A DNA stretch of 49,058 nucleotides. Source: Bacillus piscicola. Lineage in GTDB: Bacteria > Bacillota > Bacilli > Bacillales > Marinococcaceae. Every line of letters begins with the position of its first letter. The stretch's first letter is position 1. The notes under the pieces were generated by a model. That model was not told the origin of the DNA. It ran no database searches and saw only the letters and a list, made by a program, of their open reading frames with translations. Where the stretch lies: the NCBI RefSeq assembly GCF_022458745.1, contig NZ_JAJJJF010000016.1:1-49058 (forward strand), read 5' to 3'. The translations under genes were made by a program, and so were the position numbers. Shown one piece after another: positions 27,275 to 36,279 of the stretch.

Positions 27275-28162
27275 TTATTCCTTCACTAGTTCCGTTCCGA
27301 CTACACTTTGAAGGTAGCTTTGAATGTCTTCTTTTAAGTCTTCTCGTTCTAAGGCGAAGTCGATGGTTGCTTTGATGAAACCGAACTTGTCGCCAGTGTC
27401 GTAGCGCGTTCCGCTGAATTCGCAGGCAAGGACGGCTTGCTGTTGGTTGAGTTCTTTGATGGCGTCGGTGAGCTGGATTTCGTTGCCGGCACCTGGCGGC
27501 AGTGTTTCTAAGATGTTAAAGATCTCTGGTCGCAGGACGTAGCGGCCCATGGCAGCATAGTTGGACGGTGCGTCTGCGAGAGCTGGTTTTTCCACGAGAT
27601 CCTGTACGTGAATCACGCCGTCTTGAATGGCGTTTCCTTTCGGTGCGACGATGCCGTATTTGGATACGTCTTCGTCGGGTACTTGCTGGACGCCGACGAC
27701 CGAGGCGTGATAGCGTTCGTACACGTCGATCAGCTGCCGCAGACAAGGCGTTTCGGACTTGACGATGTCATCTCCTAACAAGACAGCAAATGGTTCATCG
27801 CCGATAAAACGGCTCGCGCAGTGGATCGCATGCCCGAGGCCTTTCGGTTCTTTCTGACGGATATAATGAATGTTCGCGAGTGCGGAAATCCGCTGGACCT
27901 CGTCAAGCATGTCCATTTTTTGTTTCTTGAGTAGTGTTTCTTCGAGTTCGTATGACTTATCAAAATGGTCTTCGATCGCGCGTTTGCCGCGGCCGGAGAC
28001 GATGATAATGTCTTCAATACCAGACGCTATCGCTTCCTCGACAATATATTGAATCGTCGGCTTATCCACGATCGGCAGCATCTCCTTCGGCTGCGCTTTC
28101 GTTGCCGGCAAAAAACGCGTCCCAAGACCCGCCGCCGGAATAATCGCCTTCCTAACTCCCAT
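27275..28162 (-). CDS. galU: UTP--glucose-1-phosphate uridylyltransferase
   Basis: GalU makes UDP-glucose from UTP and glucose-1-phosphate and so feeds Ugd. It has 295 residues, the normal length, with the nucleotide-binding [19 protein letters not shown] near the start, [13 protein letters not shown], the LGDDIV metal-site region and VEKP near 190. The ATG at 28162 has a GGGGAG site. Base composition is clearly richer in G+C than in the sulfotransferase region, as expected for core genome. It is followed by its own terminator, so it is transcribed apart from the large operon. Confidence 0.97.
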   Translation of the reverse strand: MGVRKAIIPAAGLGTRFLPATKAQPKEMLPIVDKPTIQYIVEEAIASGIEDIIIVSGRGKRAIEDHFDKSYELEETLLKKQKMDMLDEVQRISALANIHYIRQKEPKGLGHAIHCASRFIGDEPFAVLLGDDIVKSETPCLRQLIDVYERYHASVVGVQQVPDEDVSKYGIVAPKGNAIQDGVIHVQDLVEKPALADAPSNYAAMGRYVLRPEIFNILETLPPGAGNEIQLTDAIKELNQQQAVLACEFSGTRYDTGDKFGFIKATIDFALEREDLKEDIQSYLQSVVGTELVKE

Positions 28163-28292
28163 ACCCTTCTCCCCTGACTCTTTATAATTTCCTTTTTAAA
28201 GTAATGAATTACACAAATGCTACTCCAAGCTGCATACCCGAACAATTAAGCAAAATGTATATTTTTATTTGTTAACAAAGAACACTAATTTG

Positions 28293-28422
28293 GTTGATTG
28301 TAACGGAAGGCGGCGACTCCGACGGGAATAGCATGAGTCTTGAGACCTCCACAATGAGCGAAGCGAAAGTGGAGGGCTCAAGCCATGCCCGCGGAAAGCG
28401 TCCGCCTGCAGTGGAAATCAAC
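28293..28422. repeat. MITE-like imperfect palindrome, copy 1
   Basis: The element is bounded by GTTGATTG and AATCAAC. Inside, GGAAGGCGGCGACTCC near one end pairs loosely with GCGTCCGCCTGCAG near the other. The centre holds CTCCAC...GTGGAG, a second stem. Related copies occur at seven other places in the window. Confidence 0.75.
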
Positions 28423-28502
28423 TAGACGGTCCACCATAATTATAACGAAGTTTAATATTCGAATCTTAGAATCATATTACTTATAGAATGGTTCATCATT
28501 GT

Positions 28503-28689
28503 GTGAATTGCGGAAGGCGGTGACTCTAGCGGGAAAAGCACCAAAGGAACTTCTGCTAAAACCGCACACGTCCTGTGTGCAACGCAGAAGCCACCGCATC
28601 CTGCGGAAGTAAGTTTCCGTAGTGAGTGGTTTTCTCACGAAGGAAGCTGAAGCGTTGCCCGCAGAAAGCATCCGCCTGTAGCAATTCAC
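28503..28689. repeat. MITE-like imperfect palindrome, copy 2
   Basis: It is bounded by GTGAATTG and CAATTCAC, an exact inverted pair. The same GGAAGGCGG...CGCCTGTAG outer arms are present, with extra inner hairpins (ACACGTCCTGTGT and CCGCATCCTGCGG). It ends 11 bases from the epsC-like stop codon and may also serve as its terminator. Confidence 0.75.
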
Positions 28690-28699
28690 TTTAGGACGC

Positions 28700-30523
28700 C
28701 TACCCCATTTCCGTAAGCATCTTTTCTTCTTTTTCTTTGAAATTCGCGATATTCACTAAACGTTCCCGTAATTCTTCCGAAGTAATAGTAGAGTAGTTTT
28801 CCAGTACGTCGCTGTAGTGGCTTTCGCTGATTTCCGGTGTCTTCCCGATGTGGATTTTCGGGTAAATCTGTTCGGGGTAGACTTCGTCGTCTTTTAACAG
28901 TTCTTCGTACATTTTCTCCCCTGGCCGGATGCCGGAGTAGGTGATGCCGATGTCGTCGATGTCATAGCCGGAGAGCTTGATTAAGTTCTCGGCAAGGTCG
29001 GTGATTTTCACCGGTTCGCCCATGTCGAGGACGAACGTTTCGCCGCCTTTCGCAAGGGCTCCGGCTTGGATGACAAGGCGTGATGCTTCCGGTATTGTCA
29101 TGAAATACCTCGTCATCTCAGGATGAGTAACCGTGACGGGTCCGCCTTTCTGGATTTGCTTTTTAAAAAGCGGAATAACGCTGCCGCGGCTCCCGAGGAC
29201 GTTTCCGAAACGGACGGAGACGAATTTCGTCGGGCTGATGCGGTCCATGTGCTGGACGACCATTTCGGCAATGCGTTTCGTCGCCCCCATGACGCTTGTC
29301 GGGTTCACGGCTTTGTCGCTTGAGATCATAACAAAGGTGCTTGTCCCGTTCATGTCGGCGGCTTCGGCAAGGTTTTTCGTCCCGAAGACGTTATTTTTCA
29401 CCGCTTCTTCCGGGTTTCGTTCCATGAGTGGCACGTGTTTGTGAGCAGCGGCATGGAAAACAACGTCCGGCCGTTCGCGTTCAAACACGATGTTTATTTT
29501 CGCCGCATCTTTAATATCCGTAATCTCGGTGACAAGCTCGGTAGCATTCGTTGTTTCTTTTAATTCCATTTCGATATCATAAATGCTGTTCTCCCCGTGG
29601 CCGAGCAGGATAAGCTTTGCCGGGTCGAAGTTCATGATCTGCCGGCAGATTTCGGAGCCGATCGAACCACCGGCACCGGTGACGAGAACGACTTTTCCGG
29701 TAAGACTGTCGGCAATTTCCTCGATGTCGAGTTCAACGGGTTCCCGGCCGAGCAAGTCCTCCACTTGCACGTCACGGAATTGGTTAACGGACACCTTGCC
29801 CGTTAACAGGTCCTCCATAAGCGGGAGGATCTGGGTGCGCACTTTCGTCTGTTGACACGCTTCGAAAATATGCTGGAGCTCGGGCTGCTTTAACGAAGGA
29901 ATCGCGATGATGATATGCTCGATCGCTGCCTGTTCGACGATGCGTTCGATGTCGTTCACCGTGCCCTCGACCGGAATGCCCATAATTTCGAGATGCTGCT
30001 TGCGGATGTCATCGTCAACGAACGCCACCGGCCACAGTTCACTCTCCTTACTATGAAGCATCTGCCGTGCAATCATTGTACCCGCGCTGCCCGCCCCGAT
30101 CAGGAGCGTCCGTTTTTTGTTAGTTGCCGGCTTTATGTACGTATCCCGGAAGATGCGCCAGGCAAAGCGCGAGCCGCCGATCAAGAGAATGTGCAGCATC
30201 CACGTAATGAGAAGCGTCCGGCTGTGGAGCGCCCCAAACACCACAAGCTGCATCACCCCCGTCGTACCGATGGACAAGGTAACCGCCTTGAAAATCTCTG
30301 TTAATTCACTAATACTCGCGTACTGCCATACGCGCTTGTAGAGCTTGAAGAAATGAGCAAAAATATGATGGGACACAACAAGCGTCAGCGAACTTGCGAA
30401 GATAATCGGCGTTTCAATATATGCTGTATTATAAATAAGATAGCCACCCATAAACACCGCCGTCATCACAATCACCGTATCAATCCCCATCAACCCAAGC
30501 AACCGTTTCCCATACGTCAACAC
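28700..30523 (-). CDS. EpsC/CapD-like nucleotide-sugar 4,6-dehydratase
   Basis: About 607 residues. Four hydrophobic helices (residues 1-120) are followed by a first Rossmann segment LLIGAGSAG near 145. The catalytic SDR domain follows, with GAGGSIGSEI near 285, HAAAHKHVPLME near 362 and SSDKAVNPTSVMGATKR near 403. Long members (PglF, EpsC, CapD, WbpM) remove water from UDP-GlcNAc to give a 4-keto-6-deoxy sugar. That would be the substrate for the EpsN-like enzyme at 25075. AGGAGG is placed best for a GTG at 30523 or a TTG at 30520. A MITE-like repeat lies just upstream. Confidence 0.93.
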   Translation of the reverse strand: MLTYGKRLLGLMGIDTVIVMTAVFMGGYLIYNTAYIETPIIFASSLTLVVSHHIFAHFFKLYKRVWQYASISELTEIFKAVTLSIGTTGVMQLVVFGALHSRTLLITWMLHILLIGGSRFAWRIFRDTYIKPATNKKRTLLIGAGSAGTMIARQMLHSKESELWPVAFVDDDIRKQHLEIMGIPVEGTVNDIERIVEQAAIEHIIIAIPSLKQPELQHIFEACQQTKVRTQILPLMEDLLTGKVSVNQFRDVQVEDLLGREPVELDIEEIADSLTGKVVLVTGAGGSIGSEICRQIMNFDPAKLILLGHGENSIYDIEMELKETTNATELVTEITDIKDAAKINIVFERERPDVVFHAAAHKHVPLMERNPEEAVKNNVFGTKNLAEAADMNGTSTFVMISSDKAVNPTSVMGATKRIAEMVVQHMDRISPTKFVSVRFGNVLGSRGSVIPLFKKQIQKGGPVTVTHPEMTRYFMTIPEASRLVIQAGALAKGGETFVLDMGEPVKITDLAENLIKLSGYDIDDIGITYSGIRPGEKMYEELLKDDEVYPEQIYPKIHIGKTPEISESHYSDVLENYSTITSEELRERLVNIANFKEKEEKMLTEMG

Positions 30524-30558
30524 AGCCACCTCCTTTTTATGTTTTTTACATAGACTTA

Positions 30559-30746
30559 CGTTCGCTCTGGGCGGACGATTTCCGCAGGCATGGCTTGAGT
30601 CCTCCTCAGGCCAACACGATGTTGGTCACAAAGGCGTTGCCACAGGACGTGGCGTCTTTAGCCTTTGACCCTTAATCCTGCTACCTGCGGGGGTCCCAAG
30701 ACTCATGCTATTCCCGCTGGAGTCGCCGCCTTCCGTTGCAATCAAC
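30559..30746. repeat. MITE-like imperfect palindrome, copy 3 (inverted)
   Basis: The arms are TCTGGGCGGACGATTTCC at one end and GAGTCGCCGCCTTCCG with CAATCAAC at the other, so it lies opposite to copy 1. Inner stems include CCACAGGACGTGG. It lies between the epsC-like gene and its likely promoter. Confidence 0.72.
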
Positions 30747-30801
30747 AGCTATCTGTACTTATTTATGATTAACATTATTTGATATAATTGTCCGTACTTA
30801 A

Positions 30802-30927
30802 GCAGCAGTTGACATACACGAGACTCCTGCGGGAAAAGCAACAGTCCGAAGACCCCGCAGACCTGCCACTGCAGGTCGAGGAGGCTGAGGCGTTGCCCGC
30901 GGAAAGCGAAGTGTATGCAACTGCTGC
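30802..30927. repeat. MITE-like imperfect palindrome, copy 4
   Basis: It is bounded by an almost perfect inverted pair, GCAGCAGTTG(A)CATACAC and GTGTATGCAACTGCTGC. The core shares CTCCTGCGGGAAAAGCAACAG and GTTGCCCGCGGAAAGC with other copies. Its outer ends differ from copy 1, as if only the core is shared. Confidence 0.72.
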
Positions 30928-30959
30928 GATGTATACGCGGTGACATTATTATTGTAAAT

Positions 30960-31025
30960 AAGACAAAAAGCGCGTTCTCTGATTAACGAACAATACGCTT
31001 GTTCGCTAATGAGAAAACACGCTTT
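30960..31025 (-). terminator. Long terminator hairpin after the winged-helix gene
   Basis: Arms of 27 bases (30967-30993 and 30999-31025) pair with four mismatches around a 5-base loop. On the minus strand they are followed by TTTTTGTCTT. It fits as a terminator for the regulator at 31231-31755. Confidence 0.8.
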
Positions 31026-31056
31026 ATTATTCTAGCAGGTAGTGATGAATAATAGT

Positions 31057-31088
31057 CAGCAACAGTTGGCATGCACCAACTGCTGCTG
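31057..31088. repeat. 13-bp inverted repeat
   Basis: CAGCAACAGTTGG and CCAACTGCTGCTG pair with one mismatch around the loop CATGCA. The arm is similar to the outer end of MITE-like copy 4 (GCAGCAGTTG), so it may be an empty or collapsed element end. Confidence 0.55.
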
Positions 31089-31230
31089 TATATAGAGGCA
31101 TCTAACCTCTCCTCACACCGCACCAGTGGCGACAAGCGCCTAAGGATCCAAAATCCCACAGCACGGCCGAGTGTTCGTAATGATAACGGTGTAACGACTG
31201 TTACCGTAGAAGATCATCTGCTTCCCCTCT

Positions 31231-31755
31231 TTAACAGATGACTGTATCGTTTTGTTTCGTCCAGATGCGAAAGCACGGTCTGTTTTCTTTTTGCAATTTT
31301 TCCACTTCTGTACTCGTTAGCGTTTTGACACAAAACGAGTCGTCCTTCTCGTGTGAGAGCGCCTTGCTGTCGCTGTCTTGCACGATGATGTAGGCGTAGT
31401 CGTCCGGCTTGTCCTTTTTTTCGCATAGGTAGATCGCTTTCATGCCTGGGTCTTCTTGCACGTACAGTTGCTGGAACATGTACCAGCCGATGTAGCGTCT
31501 CACCATGTATTGAATATCTGCGAAAAAGGGATGCGTTGTGTTCGCCCGGTATACTTTACGGTTTTTTACATTCGTGCGGCACAAGAGGCCGGCATTCATA
31601 AAACGGTTCAGTTCGACACGCACCGCGTTCGTTGAGTCCCCAAATTCTGCTGCGAGCTCTCGCAAATACGCTTCGGTCCCTTCATGAGTGAAAAACTTAA
31701 TCAGCATTCGAATTCTTGTTTTAGATGTAATGAGATGCTCGAGCATCCTTTTCAC
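31231..31755 (-). CDS. Winged-helix transcriptional regulator
   Basis: A 174-residue protein. Residues 1-75 look like a winged-helix DNA-binding domain: LITSKTRIRMLIKFF, LRELAAEFGDSTNAVRVELNRF with the recognition helix, and an NVKNRKVYRANTTHPF wing. The rest has no clear domain but ends in a WTKQND strand. It is a single gene between the CpsB-like phosphatase and the epsC-like gene, ending in a long hairpin, so it probably controls the polysaccharide locus. That role is inferred from position only. The start is a GTG at 31755; an ATG three codons later is equally possible. Confidence 0.78.
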   Translation of the reverse strand: MKRMLEHLITSKTRIRMLIKFFTHEGTEAYLRELAAEFGDSTNAVRVELNRFMNAGLLCRTNVKNRKVYRANTTHPFFADIQYMVRRYIGWYMFQQLYVQEDPGMKAIYLCEKKDKPDDYAYIIVQDSDSKALSHEKDDSFCVKTLTSTEVEKLQKENRPCFRIWTKQNDTVIC

Positions 31756-31955
31756 CGTCCCTGTTGAAGTTGTCCCTCTGTAGCCGCTCGCCTCCTATGA
31801 AACGCAGTGCTTCTGGACATGTTTCATACATATTTTTTTATGAAAAATCATGTTTAGTTGTCGTAACGATTGGAAATCGAAGTATCGTGATGTAAAAACT
31901 CACAACATATACGCTTGACTGGGAAGAAGGTCAATAGGGTCAAAGTCTCCTTTCC

Positions 31956-32717
31956 TTAGAAAAGGCCTAGAAACTTCTTCCTTATACGCTCCGGTGGTTC
32001 TGCCACAACCGGCTTGTTCTCGACGAGGCGCGTCGCGTTCGTTTGAAAGAGATTCGTGTAGGAAGCACCGAATTCGTCGGTCAGCGCCGCATACGCTTCC
32101 CGCAGATTAAAAGAGCGCGCTCTTGTGTTGTGCGCGTCCGATGCGATAAAATGGGTTAGGTGATGTTCGAGTAACCGCTTCGCAAACTGGTTCGTCTTTT
32201 TCGAGGCCCGTCCGGTTAAGCAGTGGCTTGTAATCTGTGTGAGGGCGCCGTTTTTCACAAAGCGGTAGAGCTCGTCCGGGCGTTCGACAAAGGTCTTGTT
32301 CCGCTCGGGATGCACGATAATGGGGACATACCCTTCCATCTGCACGTCGTAAAACAGATGCCGCGCATAGGCCGGCACTTCCACCGAGGAGAACTCGACG
32401 AAGACGTAGCGGCTTTCGTTCAGGCCGATCGCGTCTCCTGTCCGGAGCTCCTCGAGAAACTCGCCGTGAATGCGGATTTCCTGCCCTGCGAGTACGTGAA
32501 GCGGTACGCCGAGTTGTTCGAGCGTTTTGTTAAAGCTGTGGGCCAGGGCCGTGACCGCGCCCCCGGGATTCGTAAACGCCCCATTCCGGTGATGAGGAGT
32601 CGCGATGACGGTACGGATGCCATTTGCGGCCGCCGCTTCGGCAAGCTTCACCGCTTCTTCTTCCGTCTCCGGCCCATCGTCAATCCCCGGTAATATGTGA
32701 GTATGGATATCAATCAT
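31956..32717 (-). CDS. YwqE/CpsB-type tyrosine-protein phosphatase (PHP domain)
   Basis: This 253-residue metal-dependent phosphatase has the PHP metal motifs: DIHTHILPGIDDG at the start, ATPHHRNG, a QEIRIHGEF stretch, IVHPERN and ASDAHNTRAR. In Bacillus and Streptococcus such enzymes remove phosphate from the tyrosine kinase (YwqD/CpsD) that controls capsule assembly and from Ugd. The partner kinase and its membrane adaptor are not in this window. The ATG at 32717 matches the family start and has a GGGGGGAGGGG site; an in-frame start 14 codons upstream is less likely. Confidence 0.93.
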   Translation of the reverse strand: MIDIHTHILPGIDDGPETEEEAVKLAEAAAANGIRTVIATPHHRNGAFTNPGGAVTALAHSFNKTLEQLGVPLHVLAGQEIRIHGEFLEELRTGDAIGLNESRYVFVEFSSVEVPAYARHLFYDVQMEGYVPIIVHPERNKTFVERPDELYRFVKNGALTQITSHCLTGRASKKTNQFAKRLLEHHLTHFIASDAHNTRARSFNLREAYAALTDEFGASYTNLFQTNATRLVENKPVVAEPPERIRKKFLGLF

Positions 32718-32808
32718 CCACGCCCCTCCCCCCTTCTCGATAACCGCCGATAGACTCACAGACTAACATCTTCCTATTGGTGCTATATTCCTAAACGTAA
32801 TTGCTTAA

Positions 32809-32837
32809 ATTTTAGCATGAAATGGTTCAATATGTAA
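32809..32837 (-). promoter_or_regulatory. Possible sigma-A promoter for the CpsB-like gene
   Basis: On the minus strand TTACAT (32837-32832), a 17-base spacer and TAAAAT (32814-32809) lie about 90 bases before the ATG. Four and five of six bases match the consensus. The rest of 32718-32961 shows no gene. Confidence 0.5.
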
Positions 32838-32961
32838 CCGTTTTTGGAAATTAATTGCTAAAAACAATGTCTAGTTCGATAGATTATTGTCGATCGTTTT
32901 GTCATTTGTTTATAATAAGGAGGAATTGTCGGAAAATTGGGTGTTTCCTGTGTCATATGCC

Positions 32962-33981
32962 TTAGGATAATAGCTCTTCAGCGATGAGGGTGTAGGATGT
33001 GATCCGATCGGCGGGTGAATGGGTGTGGGTGTTGATCATGATTTCATCCGCACCGGTTTTTCGTTGGATATTGATGAGCTGTCTTGCCACGGTTTGCGGA
33101 TCGCCGTAGGTGAGACGCTCTTTTCGTTTCGCAAGCTTTTCCTCTTCTTCCGGTGTTAGCTTGTATTGTTTGGCGGCTTCGATCGACGGGAGGCCGTTTT
33201 GTCCAGCCCCTTCGTCTCTCTCCAAGGAAGCGATGAGGGAGCTAAGCGCGATGTCTTCCGCTTTTTCGGCCGTCGCCGCGCAAATGGCGTTGATGGTGAC
33301 GAGCGTATCAGGCTGCTTGGCTGTGCGCGCACCGATTCGGTCGGCCTGCCGCGGCTGGAATGCTTTTTTGTACGCAGCGATGGCGTCCGCTCCGTCGCTG
33401 TCGCTCATGAACGCCCCGAAGGCATAAGCCATCCCGTGCTCCGCGGCGAGGCGGGCACTTTTTTCACTCGTCCCGAGCATCCACGGCTCCGGCGCGATTG
33501 CCGGAAGCGGGGACGCGGATAAGCTCGCGTGCTCATTCGCGGGCTCGTAGGTGTCATCGAGAAATTGCAGGAGCTCGGCGGTGAGGTCCGGCAGGCGAAA
33601 GACGTTTTGCAGAAAATTATCCGAAAGCGCATTCGTCGCCTCCGCGGAACCGCCGGGCGCGCGTCCAATGCCGACATCGATCCGTCCCGGGAACAGCGTC
33701 GCGAGCATATGGTGCACCTCCGCCACTTTGTACGGCTTGTAGTGCGGCAACAGCATCGCCCCCGTCCCGAGCCGGATCGTGTTCGTCTGCGCACCGATGT
33801 AGGCAAGCATCACTTCCGGCGCCGAACACGCGAGCCCCGGCAGATCATGATGCTCCGTCATCCAAAAACGCGTGTAGCCGAGTGCCTCTCCGACTTGCGC
33901 AAGCCGCGCCGATTCCCGGAGCGCCTCCTCCGCCGACTGCCCCGCCGAAACCGGCGCTTGATCCAAAATACTCACTCTCAT
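32962..33981 (-). CDS. Luciferase-like flavin-dependent monooxygenase (LLM class)
   Basis: A 339-residue bacterial luciferase-family protein of the group annotated as MsnO8-like or YceB/YwcH-type. It has SILDQAPVSAGQSAEEALRE at the start, YTRFWMTEHHDLPGLACSAPEV near 40, RLGTGAMLLPHYKPYKVAE near 75 and GRAPGGS. These proteins use FMNH2 and O2 to oxidise small substrates. The ATG at 33981 has an AAGGAGGG site and is preferred over the adjacent TTG. It is the last gene of a minus-strand set with a flavin reductase-like protein and an MFS carrier. The substrate is unknown. Confidence 0.9.
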   Translation of the reverse strand: MRVSILDQAPVSAGQSAEEALRESARLAQVGEALGYTRFWMTEHHDLPGLACSAPEVMLAYIGAQTNTIRLGTGAMLLPHYKPYKVAEVHHMLATLFPGRIDVGIGRAPGGSAEATNALSDNFLQNVFRLPDLTAELLQFLDDTYEPANEHASLSASPLPAIAPEPWMLGTSEKSARLAAEHGMAYAFGAFMSDSDGADAIAAYKKAFQPRQADRIGARTAKQPDTLVTINAICAATAEKAEDIALSSLIASLERDEGAGQNGLPSIEAAKQYKLTPEEEEKLAKRKERLTYGDPQTVARQLINIQRKTGADEIMINTHTHSPADRITSYTLIAEELLS

Positions 33982-34014
33982 CAAACGTGACCCTCCTTTT
34001 AGGTAGTTGTTTTT

Positions 34015-34170
34015 TCTGTCTCCTGTGCTTTTCAGGAGACACGGTTTTCAGCCATTGAAATGGTTTTTGGTTTCTGGAAGCGGCGTAGCGTCGCTCATGG
34101 GGTTTGCATGAGACACGTTTTTCAGGCATTCTTACGCTTTTTGGTTTCATGGAGGAGCAGCACGGCCCCC
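34015..34170. repeat. Two copies of a GAGACACG-type repeat
   Basis: Copies near 34046-34083 and 34108-34151 share GAGACACG(G)TTTTTCAG followed by a stretch ending TTTTTGGTTTC. A third relative lies at 46285-46345. The first copy has an inverted TGTCTCCTG/CAGGAGACA pair. The remaining sequence between the monooxygenase and the reductase gene shows no gene. Confidence 0.6.
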
Positions 34171-34258
34171 TAACCAATCCACCGGCCCCCTCCCGCTCTA
34201 CTGCCGAATAATGCAGGAGAGGAAGCTGATCGTCGGCGCTCCCTCTCTCGTTGTTCCC

Positions 34259-34879
34259 TTATTCGTTTTTTGGCAGGCGGAAGGCGGGGGTGATGTTCGC
34301 ATAGTCACCGGCGAGGCGGGCGAGCGGCTCCCAGTTGGCGATGTCGGTTTTGTAATTGCCGAGGTAGGCGGAGTCGTCGACGCGGGCGCGCTGGACTTGG
34401 CCGAGCACGAGATGGTCGGTGCCGACTTCGATGATGCGGTCGAGCTTGCACTCAAACGCGATCGGGGATTCTTGGACCGCGGGCACGCTGATCGTCTCAG
34501 ACGGCTCCGGGGTCAGCCCCGCTTTTTCAAACTCGTTGACCTCGGGTGCGAGATGAAGCGATGATTCGTACATGTTATTTGCGAGCGCATCAGGCACCAC
34601 GTTAATGACAAATTCTTCCGTTTCGCGAACATTCGTGAGCGTATCCTTAACCGTGCCTTTTCGCTCCTGGACACCGGGGCCGATCGAGACAAGCAAGGTC
34701 GGCGGCTTCCGGGAAGCGACGGTGAAAAAGCTGAACGGCGCTAGATTCAGAAGACCGTCCTTGTTTTTCGTCGACACCCACGCGATAGGCCGCGGGACGA
34801 CGGAGCCGATGAGTAATTTGTACATTTGTTGCGTTTCTAATTGTTCCGGGTTGAAAATATGAGCATCTTTAGCTGGCAT
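34259..34879 (-). CDS. Flavin reductase-like FMN-binding protein
   Basis: A 206-residue split-barrel flavoprotein. It has PRPIAWVSTKNKDGLLNLAPFSFF (about 30-53, shown here as two strands), LLVSIGPG, KDTLTNVRETEEFVINVV and the late DHLVLGQVQ segment, the pattern of the flavin reductase-like (DIM6/NTAB, PF01613) family. It may reduce FMN for the monooxygenase 3' of it or act on its own substrate. An AAGGAG site precedes the ATG at 34879. Its start overlaps the MFS gene end by 11 bases, so translation is coupled. Confidence 0.9.
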   Translation of the reverse strand: MPAKDAHIFNPEQLETQQMYKLLIGSVVPRPIAWVSTKNKDGLLNLAPFSFFTVASRKPPTLLVSIGPGVQERKGTVKDTLTNVRETEEFVINVVPDALANNMYESSLHLAPEVNEFEKAGLTPEPSETISVPAVQESPIAFECKLDRIIEVGTDHLVLGQVQRARVDDSAYLGNYKTDIANWEPLARLAGDYANITPAFRLPKNE

Positions 34880-36143
34880 GATTTTTTTCTCCTTCCGAAT
34901 GAATCGTTAGTTGTATGAGTAAAAAAAGCAGGGCGGTGAGCACGAGGACCGCAGCAAGCGCGAACCAGCCGGCGGTAAACGCACCGGTCATGTCGGTCGT
35001 CAGCCCGAAAAGCGGGGGACCGACGACCATGCCGAGCGACCCGACGCTGACGCTGAAGCCACTCGAGATTCCTGCTTGTTTGGCGGGAACCACTTCGGTT
35101 GCCGCGTTCATCCACAGCCCGTTAAAACCAGAGACACAGAGGCCGAACACGAAAATCAAGGCAGCAACGGCGATAAACGGCACGCCCGGTTGAAACAGCG
35201 CCATGACAACGGCGCAGGCCGCGGAAATGAGCGCAATCATCATTAACAGTATCATCCGGTTTCCATGAAAAAGCCGGTCGCTGATCACGCCCCAGGCAAC
35301 ACGCCCGATCGAACCGCCTACTTCCGAAACCACGAGGAGGACGGCCGCCGCGGCAATCGACATGCCGAGCACCTGATTGGCGTAAATAATGACGTACGTG
35401 TTTAAAGACGTCTGCGCGATGTTAAAACCGATCGCCCCGCTGCTTACAAACACGAGCGCACGATTTTTTACCATCTGAAAAAATGCCGCACCCCGGCGTT
35501 CGCTGGTGCCCGGTTTCTTTTTTCCCTTGGTCTCCCTTTTCACCGCTGCCGTGTCCTGATACCGGACATAACTAAGGAGGCCGGCTGCGACGAGGAGGGA
35601 AGCGGCGCCGAGAATGACCGGGCGCCAGCCAATCGCGGCCGACAGCGGCACGAGGAGAAGGGCGGCAAGCGCTGATCCCGCGGTCACGCCCATCTGCTTA
35701 ATCCCCATCGCCGTGCCGCGCTTCCGCCGTTCGAACCAATTCAGGATCCCGATGCTCGACGTCGGATGCATCGCCCCGTACCCGAAGCCGCCAATCATGA
35801 AAAAAAGCAGCACGAGCAGGAAGCTAGACGAGAACGACGCCGCGATAAAACTGAGACCGAGGCAGAGCGAAAGCCCGAGCAGCAGCGCCCGGGAGCCAAA
35901 GCGGTCGACGAGGGCTCCCGACGGAATCGCGACTGCGATCTGCCCGAGAAACAAGGCCGCCGGCAGCATCCCGATCTGCGCGTTGGAGAGCGACAAACTA
36001 GCTCCGATAAACACCCCGAGCGGCGCGATGCTGCGGCCGACAAACGCGACAAGTACTTGCGTAAACAATAGCCACCCGAGCATCTGCCACGGACTGCGGT
36101 CTGCGGATGCGCGCATCCCCTCCCTTCCCTCTGTATCCACCAT
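34869..36143 (-). CDS. MFS transporter
   Basis: A 424-residue major facilitator with 12 hydrophobic helices. The loop 2-3 motif A appears as GALVDRFGSRALLLG, and a related GVISDRLFHGNR loop is in the second half. An ERRKRGTAMGIKQMGVTAG segment is typical of the oxalate/formate and cyanate-type carriers (family of anion or drug exchangers). The substrate is unknown but is probably that of the flavin enzymes coupled to it. The ATG at 36143 with an AGGAAGG site is preferred over a start 17 codons upstream. Confidence 0.9.
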   Translation of the reverse strand: MVDTEGREGMRASADRSPWQMLGWLLFTQVLVAFVGRSIAPLGVFIGASLSLSNAQIGMLPAALFLGQIAVAIPSGALVDRFGSRALLLGLSLCLGLSFIAASFSSSFLLVLLFFMIGGFGYGAMHPTSSIGILNWFERRKRGTAMGIKQMGVTAGSALAALLLVPLSAAIGWRPVILGAASLLVAAGLLSYVRYQDTAAVKRETKGKKKPGTSERRGAAFFQMVKNRALVFVSSGAIGFNIAQTSLNTYVIIYANQVLGMSIAAAAVLLVVSEVGGSIGRVAWGVISDRLFHGNRMILLMMIALISAACAVVMALFQPGVPFIAVAALIFVFGLCVSGFNGLWMNAATEVVPAKQAGISSGFSVSVGSLGMVVGPPLFGLTTDMTGAFTAGWFALAAVLVLTALLFLLIQLTIHSEGEKNHAS

Positions 36144-36279
36144 AGCTGAAAACCCTTCCTCCGCGAGACCTCTCCCGCTAGTTGCATTTTTCAAGCTATT
36201 CTTAGTTTACTTGATTCGAGGAATTTTTTCATTTCCCAGCGATCCATGCACTGATTTTTCTCAAATTAGCTCTTCGACA

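Noticed and set aside
27516-27762. Arginine-rich frames overlapping galU on both strands
   Set aside because: They are shadows of galU codon usage.
33529-33990. Long frames opposite the luciferase-like gene
   Set aside because: They come from the high G+C at third positions of the real gene; the products are arginine-rich and without domains.
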